Origin: Phoebastria nigripes
Lineage: Eukaryota; Chordata; Aves; Procellariiformes; Diomedeidae
Direction of reading: 5' to 3'
Assembly: GCA_035582835.1 (NCBI GenBank)
Contig: JAYKAV010002788.1
Span: forward strand, 3,341,049-3,405,048
Length of the DNA stretch: 64,000 nt
Part shown: positions 9,721 through 23,100 of the stretch, piece after piece
Layout: every line of letters begins with the position of its first letter
Position numbering within the stretch: the stretch's first letter is position 1
The notes under the pieces: generated by a model
What the model was told of the DNA's origin: nothing
The model's database searches: none
Seen by the model: the letters and a program-made list of their open reading frames with translations, nothing else
Position numbers and translations under genes: made by a program

Positions 9721-12700
9721 CGGCGTTGGTCCCATCGACTTTCCTCAGCCTGGACCCGCAGAAAGTGGCTGTCATGCCGCCTTCCCCTCAGCCATCTCCC
9801 TTCCCTCTCAGGCCCTCTCCCCACTTTCTGACTCCTTACTGCCCCTTTCTTCCCCAGCATATCAGGACGATGGTGCTTTCTTTCCACGCGAGGTGAATCG
9901 GAGCACATCAACAGCCCAGGGTAGCCAGCACCAAGCGCCGCGTTACTCCCCTTGGTGCCCAGCGGGGAGAGGGCCCCACAGCGCCCAGCTACGAGGTGTA
10001 CAAGGTGAAGGAGGCCAGAGAGGATGCTAACTGACAGTGAGACAGGACCTGGAAACTCGAGACACTAACTGTACACCGAAAAGATCTGATAGTGAAGCCA
10101 CCTGATACCTGGAAAAGAAATCCGAGAAGCAGCAGATGTAGCTGCTGCCACAGGGGAGGCAGTGGCCACAGCAGCAGAATAGAGGTCCCTGGCCTGCAGG
10201 CAGGGAGAGAGGGGCATTGAGGGGACTGTGGCTTGCTAATCTGACCTGGTTTGGGACTGCTAATTCCTGAACCCAGGTTACTTGCATCCTATGTTTTGTC
10301 AGGCCTGGTAAAAATATTGTTTCCTCTGCTAGGGATTTAGTGTCAGTGTTCATAGAAGACATCTCAAGATTGAGCACAAGGGAGATGGATGCACGCTGTA
10401 AATATCTCCCTGCACAGAGGGCACTTGATGACACTTCAGTTCTTACGGTGATGAGCTACAAAAAGTCTGCTTGCCCCGCTGGATTATTCATGCTCTTCTT
10501 TCCTACACATGCATGCTGATGTGTTCCTCTAACATGTTTAGAAAAGGGATGGGTGTTGCAAATCCCAAAACCAAAAGGCTTGCAAATCATCAGTCTTGTT
10601 GCTCTGCTGCTAGATTTCATTTCTTGTCACAGTTGTTGCCTGTTTTAGCAGCTGGATTCCCAAGGAAATAAAGCCCATAAGAGCACAAAGGCGGAGTGCT
10701 CACAGCCTTTGTGTGTGGGTGTGCGTGTGTGTCTGTCCTTCCTCCCCACCCTTAATAATTTTTTAATCTGTTGGTCAATTGGTCGATCCAATTTGACAGA
10801 GGGAAAGAGCTTCCAGGAGTGATTATAAACATCCTGACTAGTGAAAAATTTTTGGGTGGAACTTGCACCTTACTATAAACCAGATAAGCCTAGCTGTGAG
10901 ATGCAAATGCTTCAGAGTCCAACAGTAGCAGAGCCCAGCCTTTGGGAGTTCTCCCAGATCAGGGACACCAGTCCTGGCTCAGGCCTTTGTGTTTAACAAA
11001 TAAAAAAATACAGCTATTAGCAAACTTGAATACTAGGTGAATCTGTCAACAGATTCAGGAGGACAATAAATCACCTAACTCAGATAGCAGAGGAGTAAAG
11101 CTTTGACAATGAGCTTTAAACAGTCTTTAGGCAGCCAAGCAGGAGTTGCTAAAACCTGGTATTTCCAAATATCTAGAACACATGACTCTGTTGTGCAGTG
11201 TTCAAAATTATTCAGAAGCATAACATAAAACCTCTCTCCAATTTCCTAATCTAAGAAAACAGATGTTAATCACATTTGAAAAACAGAGTACAAAGAGGAT
11301 CCCGGCAAAATTTCCTCAGGCCTGATCTGCATGTTGAGTTGTGCAACAGCTTGATTGCTGCCCTACCAGCTGCACAGGAGCTTTCTACTTTCTATATAGC
11401 AAAATCAGAACATGGAATGATTTGTGTCAGTGTTATCGCTGCACACATTTAAACGCAGCCTTTTGTTTTAGAAGATGTACAAAACTGCTTTTGGAAACAC
11501 GTTTTTTTTTTTTAACTGTGCTATTTCCCTGTTCTCGGCAGCTATCTGGACAAAAAGCAGAGTGGTTTTGGTTATGTCGATGTTGCAGGATAGTGGAAAG
11601 AGCACTGGCATTCAAATGTTTCCCAGCAGTGGAGAATTTTCAGCCAATTGTGGGGAGTGGAGGTTTGGTCTTCCACTGGTTTCTGTTGGACTCAGTGACA
11701 CTTTGCACGTGCCCAGAGATACTCAGCAGCTTGCTTGACATCCCTGAGATGTTGTCGTGAATGAGAACTGTTTTTTTTTTTCTAAGACAATCCATTTAAA
11801 TGTGGCAGTGTTAAACTTCTTTGGCAACAGGTTATTTGCAATATTTTTCCCTTTCTTCTAGCTGATAATTATACTTTTCCCCCTATCCTTCCAGTTATGT
11901 TTTCTTTATGCCTGAAGAGAATGGCACCTGCACCTGCACAAGTGTGAAGGAGGAATAGCAACATTTTGAGGGAGTAAATGGTAACAGAAAGGAGGTGCAA
12001 GGATTTAGGGTAGGGCAAAAAAACCAAACAAACTAACAACAAACTAAAGAGGTTTTCTCAGAGACTTAAGGTCACACTGAGATGTTGCATATGGGTAGCA
12101 TATGACTGTGCTCCAGATCCTAAGACAAGGTTGGTAACTCGGCTTTCATATGGGAAAAAAGTGTTTTTTAAGACTCACAGTTGTGAGGACAAAGCATAAG
12201 TAGGTGGACCAGATATGATCTGTGCCCATCTGAGTGGGCAAACCAACTGAAAACAACCACTGTAGGAGGTAGGAACTTCTTCATTCATTTTGTAGATGAA
12301 GTCTTCCACTTTGGGCAATGACCTACTTTAATAACACTCCTCCACAATATTCTTCAGTGAGGCTTTTGCTCTGTTGCAGTATTGTCAGCAGAGACCACCT
12401 TGAAATGATGCTCAAGGGAGTGGAGAATGAATCTTTCCTTCTCTGGAAAAGCCTGAGTCTAATATCGACTCAGCTGAACGCTGTGAAGGGCAGACATAGG
12501 AGTGGTGGTGGGTTCAACTCAAGGACCACACTAGTGAAGCTGCTTCAACACCTACAGCTTCAAGAAATGGAGTTGTACAGAGGTAGGGCCCAAGTGATTT
12601 GGCAGACACATGAAATCACCATATCTTTATGCCCTCAATCATATCAGTGTAGCTCTTTGGAAACTGTTTAAGATCCCCAGGTTTACTGGCAGAGCTCACA

Positions 12701-15239
12701 GTGTACTCTTCATGGACCCATATGGCTTGTATAGCTTTAGAGACAAATGCTATCTTTGCAATGCCCTCCCATGTTTGAATAAGCAGCCTGGGAATGTCTC
12801 CTAAAGTCTCTGCTAAAGCAATAGCGCTATGGATAGTTAGAGCTGGAATTATCTCCGCATATCCTTTTGGTTTTCATTTTATCTCATGACACGTACTCTT
12901 CGAGCAAGGTTGTGAGGTTGCCTTGGAGATGGAGGGCTTAACCATAGGGCTATCTGTCATACTGAAATGTTCACATGAGCCAATATAACTGTGAATGCTT
13001 TCAACAAACAATTGAGTGAAGTGACAAAAAGCTTACGAAATGGTCACAGGGGAATTGCATAAACTGGGGTCAGATGTTCAATTTGAGACTGTTACATGAC
13101 CNAGGAGTTTTGCAGCTGGTTGACGAAAGGAAGCGGGAGGTCAGCTGGTCTCTAGTTGTTATAACAACAACCTGTTATGTTTCTCAGGCAACTGAGATGC
13201 CCATAGTCTTTTGGCAGGATGGATCGGGAGGATGATTTCCTCTTTTCCTGGAATAATGTTTGAAAGCTGTGAATGTTTTTCAGCCAGTTGAATTTGGGAT
13301 TTCTCTTGGAAGTGGCAGGATCCTCCCAAGTGCTAATACACCATGGTGCAGCCTTTGAGTGGATCAGCGGGAAGATTTTGGGAATGCACCATCGATTTAG
13401 CCGACTTGTAAATGAGCGAGTGGGAAAGAGAAGGACAGGGAGAACCTACAGGTCTGCTGCAACATCCAGCTGGAAAAAAAAAAAAGAGACCCAAATGTGC
13501 ATTGCCTTTATTCCTAATGTTAAGTTTATATCTTCCAAGGGAAAACTGGCAAGTGACCGGCTATGAATAATGTACCCATGGGGAAAGTTTGTTTCTAAAC
13601 ATTAACAGTTAGTGCCTGGCTTATGTCTGGGTGGGTGTGCTGGCTATTTCATAAAGATTTCATTCTACTGAGGCAACCACATGAAAGAATTGCTTTGGAG
13701 GAATTCAAGGTGAGAATATCTTTATTCTGCATCTACATCAACACCAACACCCTTAATGCAGTAGAAGCAAAGTGCAGACACTAACCTTTCTCCCCCATCT
13801 CTCCCATGCCCCTCTCTGTGCCTGAGCCCCTTGCAAATTATAACTGAAGTGATACAATCCTTCATATTAGTAGATGCTTCAGTTTGGCCAACCTGATGAA
13901 ATGCTGGGCTTTTCTACCATAGTGGCAGGACACAGAAAAGGTATGGGCTAAAGTTATGGTTTGTTGTAGTTTAGGAAAAGATGCTGATGGAGTAAGAGCT
14001 GCAAACAAAGCAAATCCAAAACATTTCCTTCAGCTATGGGAGTCACAAAAGTGAGGGAGCCTGAAGGTACAGTTCTCATCAGAAATGGTAAATCCGATCA
14101 CATAACAGCAGAATCTGCGTATTTTTTTTACATCTACCTAGGTCTCTCATCTGAACCCTACCAACCTTGAAAAGTCTCAGATGGTCTGCAGTACCTACGA
14201 CCCTCAGTACCCCCTGGATAAGCAGTGCCAAATACATATTCTCCTTCACCCTCTTGGTCCTCTTCAGTGCTGCAGTTTTGAGGTAATAGCTCTTAGCAAA
14301 AGAGTTAATCTGATTCATCTGCAGTTAACCCTCTATAAGAAGGAGTCTGAGAATGGTGTTTGTGTCTACATCTGAGAGGCAAAATCTTACATTATATATG
14401 GAAAACCCTCATTCATGCCAATGTAAATCAGGAATAATTCTGTTTAAATTGGGTACCATTGAGATGACTATCAGGCCTTGAGAATTCCCAATGTACAGAA
14501 TATTTTATGCTGTGGTATAGGTAAGGCCAAAAACACAGCAAGGCTCAGGTAGTTAGAGAAATGCTTTCCTAACAATTCCCACCAAAAAGTTCTGTTAAAA
14601 AGCAGTTAAGGTTGCTCCAGGGCAAAACACACCCACACAAGAAATGACAGGTTAGGGGAACCTTCTTCCCATAAACTATCGTGCATGCCTCATATTAACC
14701 ACTCCCAGTGACAGACTCCAAACCCCAACAAGAAGCTTCCCTTGTTCTGCGGGATAAAGAAACAAACTAAATACCCATCCCTCCTACACACTTCAGTGCA
14801 AAACCCTCTGGCTTCTGCAACACTAACATTAGCGGCTGGTGCATGCGTAGAGGCTATGGTGATTATGGGAAAAAACTGGAGATTAACAAGTGCCCCCCTG
14901 AGCATGCACTCTGCTGGTACTGCTGGTCACAAGGACCTTCTTTGACTTTGTGAGATTCTGTCTTCTCTGTGGTTGACCACTCCGCTTAGTAGACCCCTTC
15001 CCCAGTGCAGAGCAGAACAGCCATTTATTGCTTTTTATTAGACTGGAGGATGAGCTATTTGATATATTTACACTGGAGTAAATCCAGTTCCCTTGCTCCA
15101 AAATTAGCTACATCTGCACCAGCTATTTGTATGGGACTTCTTCTGGATGATTTATTCCCAGCTGGGCAAGGAGAGATTTTTACGTGAAGGGGTTTTGCCA
15201 CCCAACACTACAGGGATCCTGGGCAGAATGATGACGGCA
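9721..15239. other. Intergenic spacer, first part
   Basis: Sequence between the TSNAX promoter and the repeat block at 15.24 kb. Short A- or T-runs occur (around 11502, 11771 and 13471). No ORF has a recognisable domain; the longest, 11341-11760 (139 codons) and 9542-10030 (162 codons, mostly in the island shore), show no family resemblance. No tRNA, known repeat family or gene was recognised. Confidence 0.6.
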
Positions 15240-15838
15240 CTAAGTTGTAGTTACAATTAAAGCTTTTTTTTTTTTTAACCAGAATTTGATGATCAGCATA
15301 GCATACAATTTTATGATCAGGGCAGCACAGGATTTTTATAATCATAATCAGTGTACCACAATTTTATAAGTAGCACAGCACAGAATTTATAGCACAGCTT
15401 AGCTTATGGTTCCTAATCACATGGACCCTCTGCAGATTGGGTCAAATCTTAATACATGGTTTGCTGTATCAATATAACAATCATAATCTAGACTTGAAAC
15501 GCATAAAAGAATACGAGTCACTCAATCCTCGGAGGAAGCAGATGATGGTGGAGGCATCCCTGGGCACTGGGGGATCACAGGTTTTGCCATCCAGCAGCAG
15601 TTCTGATCCAAGTCCCACTTAGAACTTGTAACTGCTTGATTTTATAGACAGTGCTCTGTGTGCTGCTACGCTTCCCTGTTCTGTGATGGGGCCATCACAA
15701 CCTGGTTGGCTGGGTGCCTGGGACCTTCAAGGCTGGTAAGGAGNGAAGTAGTCGGCCCGGCGCCCAGGAACCTTGAGGCCGATAGGGAGGGGGAGAAGAA
15801 ATCTGCCTGGTGCAGGACCTCCAAGGGGACTGATACAT
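15240..15838. repeat. Unclassified repeat-like block with a ~50-bp minisatellite
   Basis: From 15255 to about 15420 there are degenerate recurrences of units such as 'aattttatgatcag' and 'agcacagcacagaattta'. From about 15700 to 15838 three diverged copies of a roughly 50-bp GC-rich unit follow one another, each containing a variant of 'gcccaggaccttnaggc'. The region looks like part of an interspersed element, possibly an old LTR fragment, but I cannot name the family and saw no target-site duplication. One ambiguous base lies at 15744 inside the minisatellite. Confidence 0.4.
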
Positions 15839-18800
15839 GAGCAGCTTGGTCACAGAGAATGGCCATTTGCCTTATAAAATGGCATTAGTTATGCTATCCA
15901 TATTACGAAGGGTCAGGAGCAGGGGGTACTTGTTACAGATTTGTGTTGAAGAAGCCTTTGCTTCAAAGTGTGTGTATGGTCTTCCATCTACCTTCCCACA
16001 TAGCTTTTTACCTTCCCGCACCTAGCTGCTACTTTCATCCAAGTTTCTTTTGCTCCACAGGGTCATGCCAGTACTGACCAGGTTTCACCTTGTTTAAATG
16101 CTAATACAGAGTTAGTTCTGCCTTTTTGCACCCAGGTGCTCTAGGAACAATGTCTTGGTATCACATCAAAAGACATTATCTGCTACCTCTGTGCCACAGG
16201 GTGCTCATGAGCCTTCTCATACTCTGGAGAAAGGCAAAGATGTGTTGGTCCAGGCACAGAAACCAGAAGGTTTATGTTGGGCCTCAGGGGAGGGTGAATT
16301 CTCTTCCTATACAGAGTTGCATCAAAACAAAGAACTAAAGACAAGTAGATGAAGTACAGTAGTGCAACAGACCTTTGTCCACTGAAAGTGAGCTGGAGAA
16401 GACTTTGTCAAGAGGTATTAGTCTAAGACTGTAATTTTGTGTCATGGGTGATGACCTTGAAGATGCTGAGGACGGTAAGACTGAAAACCTCCTCGCTACC
16501 ATACACATGCCAATGCTGTGACCTGGTCATAGTCTGTTACCTGACGATGTGTCTCCAAAATTCTGTTCCTGCTCTCCCTGACTGCTGTGCTGTGTGATCA
16601 GCTCTGACCTGGAAAACTGAAATCATAATAAAACTCTGCTCATTACAGACTGAACATTTTACAGTTCTGTCACAGTGCAAAGGCCCCTGCGAGCAAACTA
16701 ATGAAGGTTTGATATGCATTTATAACCTCACTTCTAAAAAGTCAGCATGAAGTTTTTATTTTCCTGTCCTCCAGGAAAATCTATTTATATCAACAAATCA
16801 CAGATAATCAATACTAGTTTAGAAAACTGTAATAACTGAAACATTAATCCTAATGCCTTTTTAATGCCAAATGCCTTTATTAATGGTTTCTAAATTTACT
16901 GTGGGCTATGTGAGGGTAATACACAACATAGAGCAAGCTTGGAGCAGGGGGCTTTGCAGGACACCTATACATGACGTGCATGTCCCTACTCACTGGTCTA
17001 AGTATATGATATCAAAATGAGTGGAATCTTTTCTCTGTTTCCATGACAAGTATACGTCCCATATGGAAGTCACCAGCATCAACACTAAGCTTCCCTGTAA
17101 GCTCTTTTGAGCTGCCATTATTAAAAATACATTACACATACACCTGTACAAGTTGAAATCTTGGAAGAATATGTCTGTTCCCCAGAAATCAAAGTGCTTT
17201 CAGTGCGGATGCCTGCGGGGGACAGTGATCATAAAGCAGCCAGAGAACAAAAGGAATGCTGAGATTTCAGAGCCTGCATGATTACCCACAGCTGTACAAA
17301 CAGTACAGTGGAGAAAACAGATTGACCTTGGCCATGTTTTGAGAGTGCCAGATAACCAGGTCCTTCAACAAGCCCTGTTTCAACATGAAGAGGAAAGAAG
17401 AGACGGTGACCCCGAGGAACACAAGGAAACACAATAATGACTAAAGCAGCAACACTACAAGTCAGCAACTTGAACATCTTCAAGAGACTGGTCTGGGATA
17501 GAACTGGTTGGTGATGACAGACATCTGCCTTATGTACCTGGCAGCGTGAGAAGCGGATTAGACTGGATATCTGATAGCAATATCTCAAGTACAAGTAGAC
17601 AGCACCCTTCAAAGAGTCAATTATTGTGCCTTAACCATCCCATAAATACCCATGGCAGTGAAATTTTAGCCTGTTTGCAGGGAATTTGAAATAGAATTTA
17701 AGAGGCAGAAAGTGTTTTGGTGTAACTCTAAATCCACAGCCCTATGGCTGTCTTTTCCCAGCTTATTAGTGCCAGTATCCTCCTGTATAGAGAGAACATT
17801 GGGAGGCCCCATTCTAGCAAATAACTGCAATGCTCATCTCACTGACCTCCCCTTCACCCTTGCAAATAGATATTTTCTTTGCTGTTTCCTCACACACCCT
17901 CCAACACCAGGACTACTTGCAAAAGTGCAAACACTATCACTAGGCTGGCCGTCAGCATCCCCTCTAACTCTTATCTTAGGCTGTGCCCCACTAGGGTTGT
18001 TAAGTTAGATGCTTAACCTCGGGGAATCTCTCCCCTGCTGTGGTGGATGAAATACAGTGGATCAGCTAACTGGCAGAGAGCCCACTGGACGTTAGACCCA
18101 TGAACCACGGAGGCTCGATGCAGGATGAAAGCTAGAAATGAACTTCCTCCAGAATCTCCCAGAACTCAGAGCAGGCTGTGGAGGTGATCCTCAGAATGGT
18201 TGTGGGAAACAGCTTGAGGATTGAAGGAAACCTTATCTTTGCTGTGCTGGAAAACTGAGCGTTACACAATACTTGTTTTTCTCACCTTGTGAATTCTGCC
18301 CTGGCAATGCGCAAATCCTCAGGGATACATGTGTTTACTGCCATCCAGCATCTTGGTAACCAGAGAATAAAGCAGAGATGTTTGGAGAGCTTGTGAAGAT
18401 CACTGTGAAGAACATTACTGTTGTTCCAAAATGACAAGAGTTCGCTAAACAAGAAAAAAAAAATGGCAGGAGATGGAAAGGGATCAGAAGGTGAAGGTCA
18501 CTATTCTGTCACTCAGACACTGGTGGAGGACTCCCCTCCTCCTAGCACAGGGACTATGAAAGTGCTTCCCTGTTAAGGCTTCACGTATAGCTGCTGCCAG
18601 CTTGGCAGGGAAAGCATCTCTCTGATGAAAACAAATTCCTGTGTTCCCCTGACATTGAGTTGCTCCTGCAACACTGCAGCTCTCAAAGAACCTGAGTGAC
18701 TCCAAGGAGAAACACTGCATTTACCCTGGCTGTTTTGCTCTCCCCTTTCAAACACTAATTTTATATTCTACAGTCAGCCAAGCAACTCCTTGCAAATTTT

Positions 18801-19194
18801 ACAACCCGTTCTCCCCAGAGCCTGAAGGCATAAAGCATTCACACAGTGCACAACCTGAGAACTAAAGTGTAAAATACATGAAAACACATGAAGCCTGTAC
18901 AGAAGGTCCTGAATAAGGTCAGTGAATCTGCCTACACCTTCAGGAGCCAGCACTCACCTGACTGATAAATTAAGAGTTAAAAATAGATCATGTTAAAAGC
19001 TGATGAAAGCGCAAGTAGGCATAGCATATTCTTTAGATCTGTCACACAAAAATCCCATATCTGATTTACGAGAAAGTGTATGGAACATGTCCTCACCAGA
19101 TATCTGCCAACTGCGTATTGAGACCTTTAGAACAAATTTAGAGGAATGAGTAATTACAAATTGCATGTAATGAGTAGCTGGGAAACAGGATAAG
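15839..19194. other. Intergenic spacer, no recognised feature
   Basis: AT-moderate unique-looking sequence. Scattered ORFs of up to 127 codons (for example 17229-17612 minus) have no recognisable domain. No known repeat, RNA gene or regulatory module was recognised. Confidence 0.55.
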
Positions 19195-20130
19195 ATGCAA
19201 GATGAGTCTTTCAAAACCAGGTCATGCCAAACTAAGCAATTATCTTTCTTAGATGTGATAACCCAATCTCTCTGGCAGAGGAAGCATGTTAGGTCTCACC
19301 TATCGGACTTCAGTAAAGCATTTGATTCAGTGCCACTACTTAGGTGATTAAAAGGCAAACTGGAGAAGATGGAGATTAGTAGGCAAATTGCAAAGGGGTG
19401 AGGAACTGCCTGAAGGGAAGAAGATAAATAACGTTCGAAAGGTGCCGTGCTGGAATGAGGGGGTTCCACAAAGACCAGTCTTAGGGCTTTCAGTATTTTT
19501 ACTGACAGTTTAAGATATTAAAAAAACAGGAGTGTTGTGAAACAAGACTGATGTGTGATGAAATCTGTCAACAGCAGAAAGCTGGAGGGTGTTGCCGGTA
19601 CTCAAGAAGTTATGGATATCACAGGCAGAGATCCCTGAGAGATGAAATTATACAAATAGAGTCAAACGCGGTAGTAAAAATCGGACAGAAAAGAGGTGGA
19701 AATGATGCTAATAGCATTGTAAAAAAGGCACTGGAGAAACTTCATCTGGAATACTGTATACAATTCCAGTTAGCTCTATTTTCAGAAAGCCCTCAAACTG
19801 GAACAGGTGCTGTGAAGAGACGTCCAGGAAAATTATGGGGAATGGACAGCCTGTCCTGTAAGACACGAGAAGAACTTCAGCAAAGCAAAGGATGAGAGAG
19901 CTTACGATGTCTCTCTATAAACACTGTGGGGGGACAGGAGGGAAAAAGACAAACTATTCAACTTGAAGGACAATCTGACCAAAAAATACTTGAGTGCAAA
20001 CTGGCCATCAACAGACCGAGTCCTGAAATTAGAGGAAAGTTCCTCATTACCAGAGGCATGACCAAACAGGCTTCCCACAGAGGAAGACAGCAGCAAATGT
20101 TGCCGATTTTCTGTATGAGGTGTATTTAGT
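19195..20130 (+). mobile_element. Decayed CR1/L3-like LINE, pol fragment to 3' region
   Basis: Conceptual translation in shifting frames shows remnants of a CR1-clade reverse transcriptase: an F-S-K-A-F-D-S-V block near 19308-19335, a G-V-P-Q-x-P-V-L-G block near 19460-19490, and an L-E-Y-C-I-Q-F block near 19745-19775, in the order expected. After about 19900 the text resembles the 3' part of such elements ('aggaaagttcctcattaccagaggcatgacc'). Many stops and frameshifts show it is long dead. Boundaries are approximate. Confidence 0.7.
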
Positions 20131-23100
20131 TTCCAAAGAGCCTGTACCACATGGTTGCCTGCAGTGACCCAAGCCAGGCTTAGTGCTCCAAGGGATCAAT
20201 TCCCATCTCTGTCCCCGCTCCTGTCCTCAGAGCAGCTGCCAGTGGTGTCCCAGGAAGACATTCCTGGAGTCTGGTCTTGCACAAGCGGGTGTCTCACCAG
20301 TTGCACAGACTGGGAGGTAAATCTTTGAACCTCTGTCTCCCAGCCCTCGAGGAAGGTCGCTCCCTTTTCTCACAGTGCTGCTCAAAACACAAAATCCTCT
20401 TCTATTTCTCCAGCTGCCCCGGGCATTGCTTAATATTTGCCAGTTTTCCAAAGGTGCTCTTCATTTTGATCTCAGGCAGTAGTTAAACGGCTCATTTCTC
20501 CAGCCCAGGTGCTTCCTCCACCAAGGCAACAGGGAACAAGCAGGCTCTGTGGCAGGCAGGTTGCTGAGCCCCTGCGTGGCATTTCTGCCCCTGCCCCGGG
20601 GCTGCAGAGTGCTGTGCTTTCGGCTGTGGCACCACAAGTGTCTGTGGGGACCTACCAGAGCAAGCANCAGGTCTGGCTGAAACACACGCGCCAGTGCAGT
20701 TGCCAGGAAGGTGCACGCAGGCTCATGGGGAGAGGAGGAAGGGGAGGCATGCAGCTACTGTTGATTATCCATGTTACGGCTAAACGTCCATAGTGGGCCA
20801 GCCACCCTTCTCACTGGGGGAAAGAAATGTGTATTTTGAAAAGTTTAACACGATCATTTCTGGACCCGACTACTTTAAAAACAGTATGTTGACCGTGGTG
20901 GATGGCCAGGTGCTAAAGCACATCACAGAAGCGCTCTTTCGTATTTATGAACTCCAAAGCCTNGTTCTTGGAAGCAGGGGCAGAGGAGAGTGTGGGTCAG
21001 GCAATAGGACTGTGAGCTCTGTCAATTGCACCAACACATCTGGAGCACCTCAGACCTCCAAAGCCATTGATCATCTCCTGGGGACTGGCTTTCTACATGT
21101 GTTCATAGCGATGCACACTTTCACCTCCACTGCTTTGACATGCAGCTGCACCCCCCCCGCCCCAAGCTCGAGGCTGACTGCCAGGAAAATGTCCTCTTTC
21201 ACCTTGGCACTGCTGGCCATGCCAGGTTTGCAGAACCATCCACCTTTTTTCTTCAGCGTGGTACTAGCCTTGCAATAACTGGAACTTTTCCAAATCCTCC
21301 TTGAAGCCGCCCCCTCTCTGCTCTCCCTCCTCCTTGCTGGCAGCAGCTTTCTGTGGCCAGAGGAAGGAGTGGGTACCTGCAGGGTGTCCCCCCACCCCCC
21401 GGGAAAGCAGCGTCTGCTGGGAAAGTAAAAGCTGACTTTTCCTTTGCACACGTTGGCATCAAGGAGGTGCACTGAACTTGTCCATCTGTGCAGCTCACGC
21501 GGAGGTAAGCTCTGCTGGCACCAAGGAGTCCCATGGGTTTTGAGAAGGGGGTCTGGCCAGTTTTCATAGAAAGTGTCAACAGGGAACACACTGCGAGCAA
21601 GCTCATGGAAGGCAGGGGATATGGGACAGGGCTATATTTTAAATTCTCTGTTAGCACAGTACAGTCCTGGCCTGAGCCCAGGGCTCCTCAAAACTGTCCA
21701 ATACCTATTCTAATGGTGACAGCATTCAGAGGTAAACCTGTTCCTAGGCAGAGGGGACACACAATTGTCCCAATAAGTAGTTCAGGAGTCTATCTTTAGA
21801 GCAGAGCTCCAGCACATAGGGAGAAAAGTTGCTATTTCACCCGCTCCTTTATATGTTGGCCCTGATGTCCCAGTCTGGCTGACCTTTCACTAGTGTAAAA
21901 CCTCTGAGGGCTATTTTCATCCTAGTGTAAATCAGCGTAGCTTCGGGGTTGGCATCACAGGAGGTTCTTATCTCATGGGGACTGTCCCAGCACAACCTTC
22001 CTCCCGAGCACACCTCTGGGCTGGAGATAACAGGATCTGACTGCTGCTGGCTGTGGCTGTTCCCCCCGCCAGAGGAATCCTGAGCCAGTCATTTAGGATT
22101 TCCCCTTTCCCTTCCTTAAGAGTGGCCCCAAACAATTACCAGTATCTTCCCTTCAGGCAGTGTTTCTGCCATCCTGCTACCTCACTGCAGCTGGACTCCT
22201 CCCACGTGAGGAGTGTAGCTCATCTTCTGTGGTCGAGAGAGAGGGAGGTGCCTGCAGAAAGCAATTTATCCCTCCTAAAATCTGAACTGCGTCTCTCTCT
22301 GAGAGAGCGCCCAGGACGACTGTGCTCCTGACACCGATGCTTCATTTAGACACCTAAAATGAGGTGGGGGTAAATCCACGCCCTTCTGCTTCTCAGGCAC
22401 GATGTTTCCCAAGCAGAAGCGTTGTAATTCTCCTCCTGCTCGTTGCTCTCAGCCGCTACGTGTTAGGTAGGATGTTAGATAATGTACATCCTCCCACGCT
22501 CTGGCAGAGCTCTTTCCCCTAAGTGGCATAAATGATGGCTTTCATCTTGCTACACTAGATATTCAGCATCGCTTAGTGTAAAGGATGCATATTTTCCTAT
22601 CTGTCTGTGATCAATAAACAGTTCCTATCTATGACAACAACTGCCTGCAACATCGAGGGTTTGGATTTTCTTATGTAATGGTTGTCGAAATGGCTATCTT
22701 TTGTAATCAATAGCCGGAGAGTCTTTCTCAGGAAGATTTGCATTGCATGATCAACAGCAACAGTAGTCCAAGCCAACTTGATGAAAGGGACAGTTAATCC
22801 CAAAGAGCCAAGTAACTGGAATGTGCCCTGCTCTGGGGGGACATCACTCAGCTACGTGCATACGGCTGGGTATGGCTGGTGAAGCTGAAGCTGGTAGTTA
22901 GCCAGAGGTTTGGGGGTTGTTTGGTGGTTTGTTTGGTTTTTTTTTTTTAAGTAAGAAAAACATCCACAGTTGTTCCACAGGAAAAGAACAAGTAATCAAC
23001 CCACATGGAATATATGCAGTTGTCCTTGTTTCCTCCTTGCTTACTTTCACCTTCTGCTAATGCAAGTTGGGTGACAAGATTTTTCCAAATGCCAAATTAG

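Noticed and set aside
9542..10030. A possible divergent coding gene starting at the ZNF143-type motif (162 codons)
   Set aside because: No recognisable domain and no clear splice structure. A non-coding antisense transcript remains possible but unsupported.
15240..15930. A complete endogenous retroviral LTR
   Set aside because: The block has repeat-like character, but I found no paired LTR, no TG...CA borders with target duplication and no retroviral coding remnant nearby.
20461..21657. Clustered ORFs up to 172 codons on both strands
   Set aside because: They overlap on both strands in GC-richer DNA, are interrupted by ambiguous bases, and show no family resemblance or exon borders.
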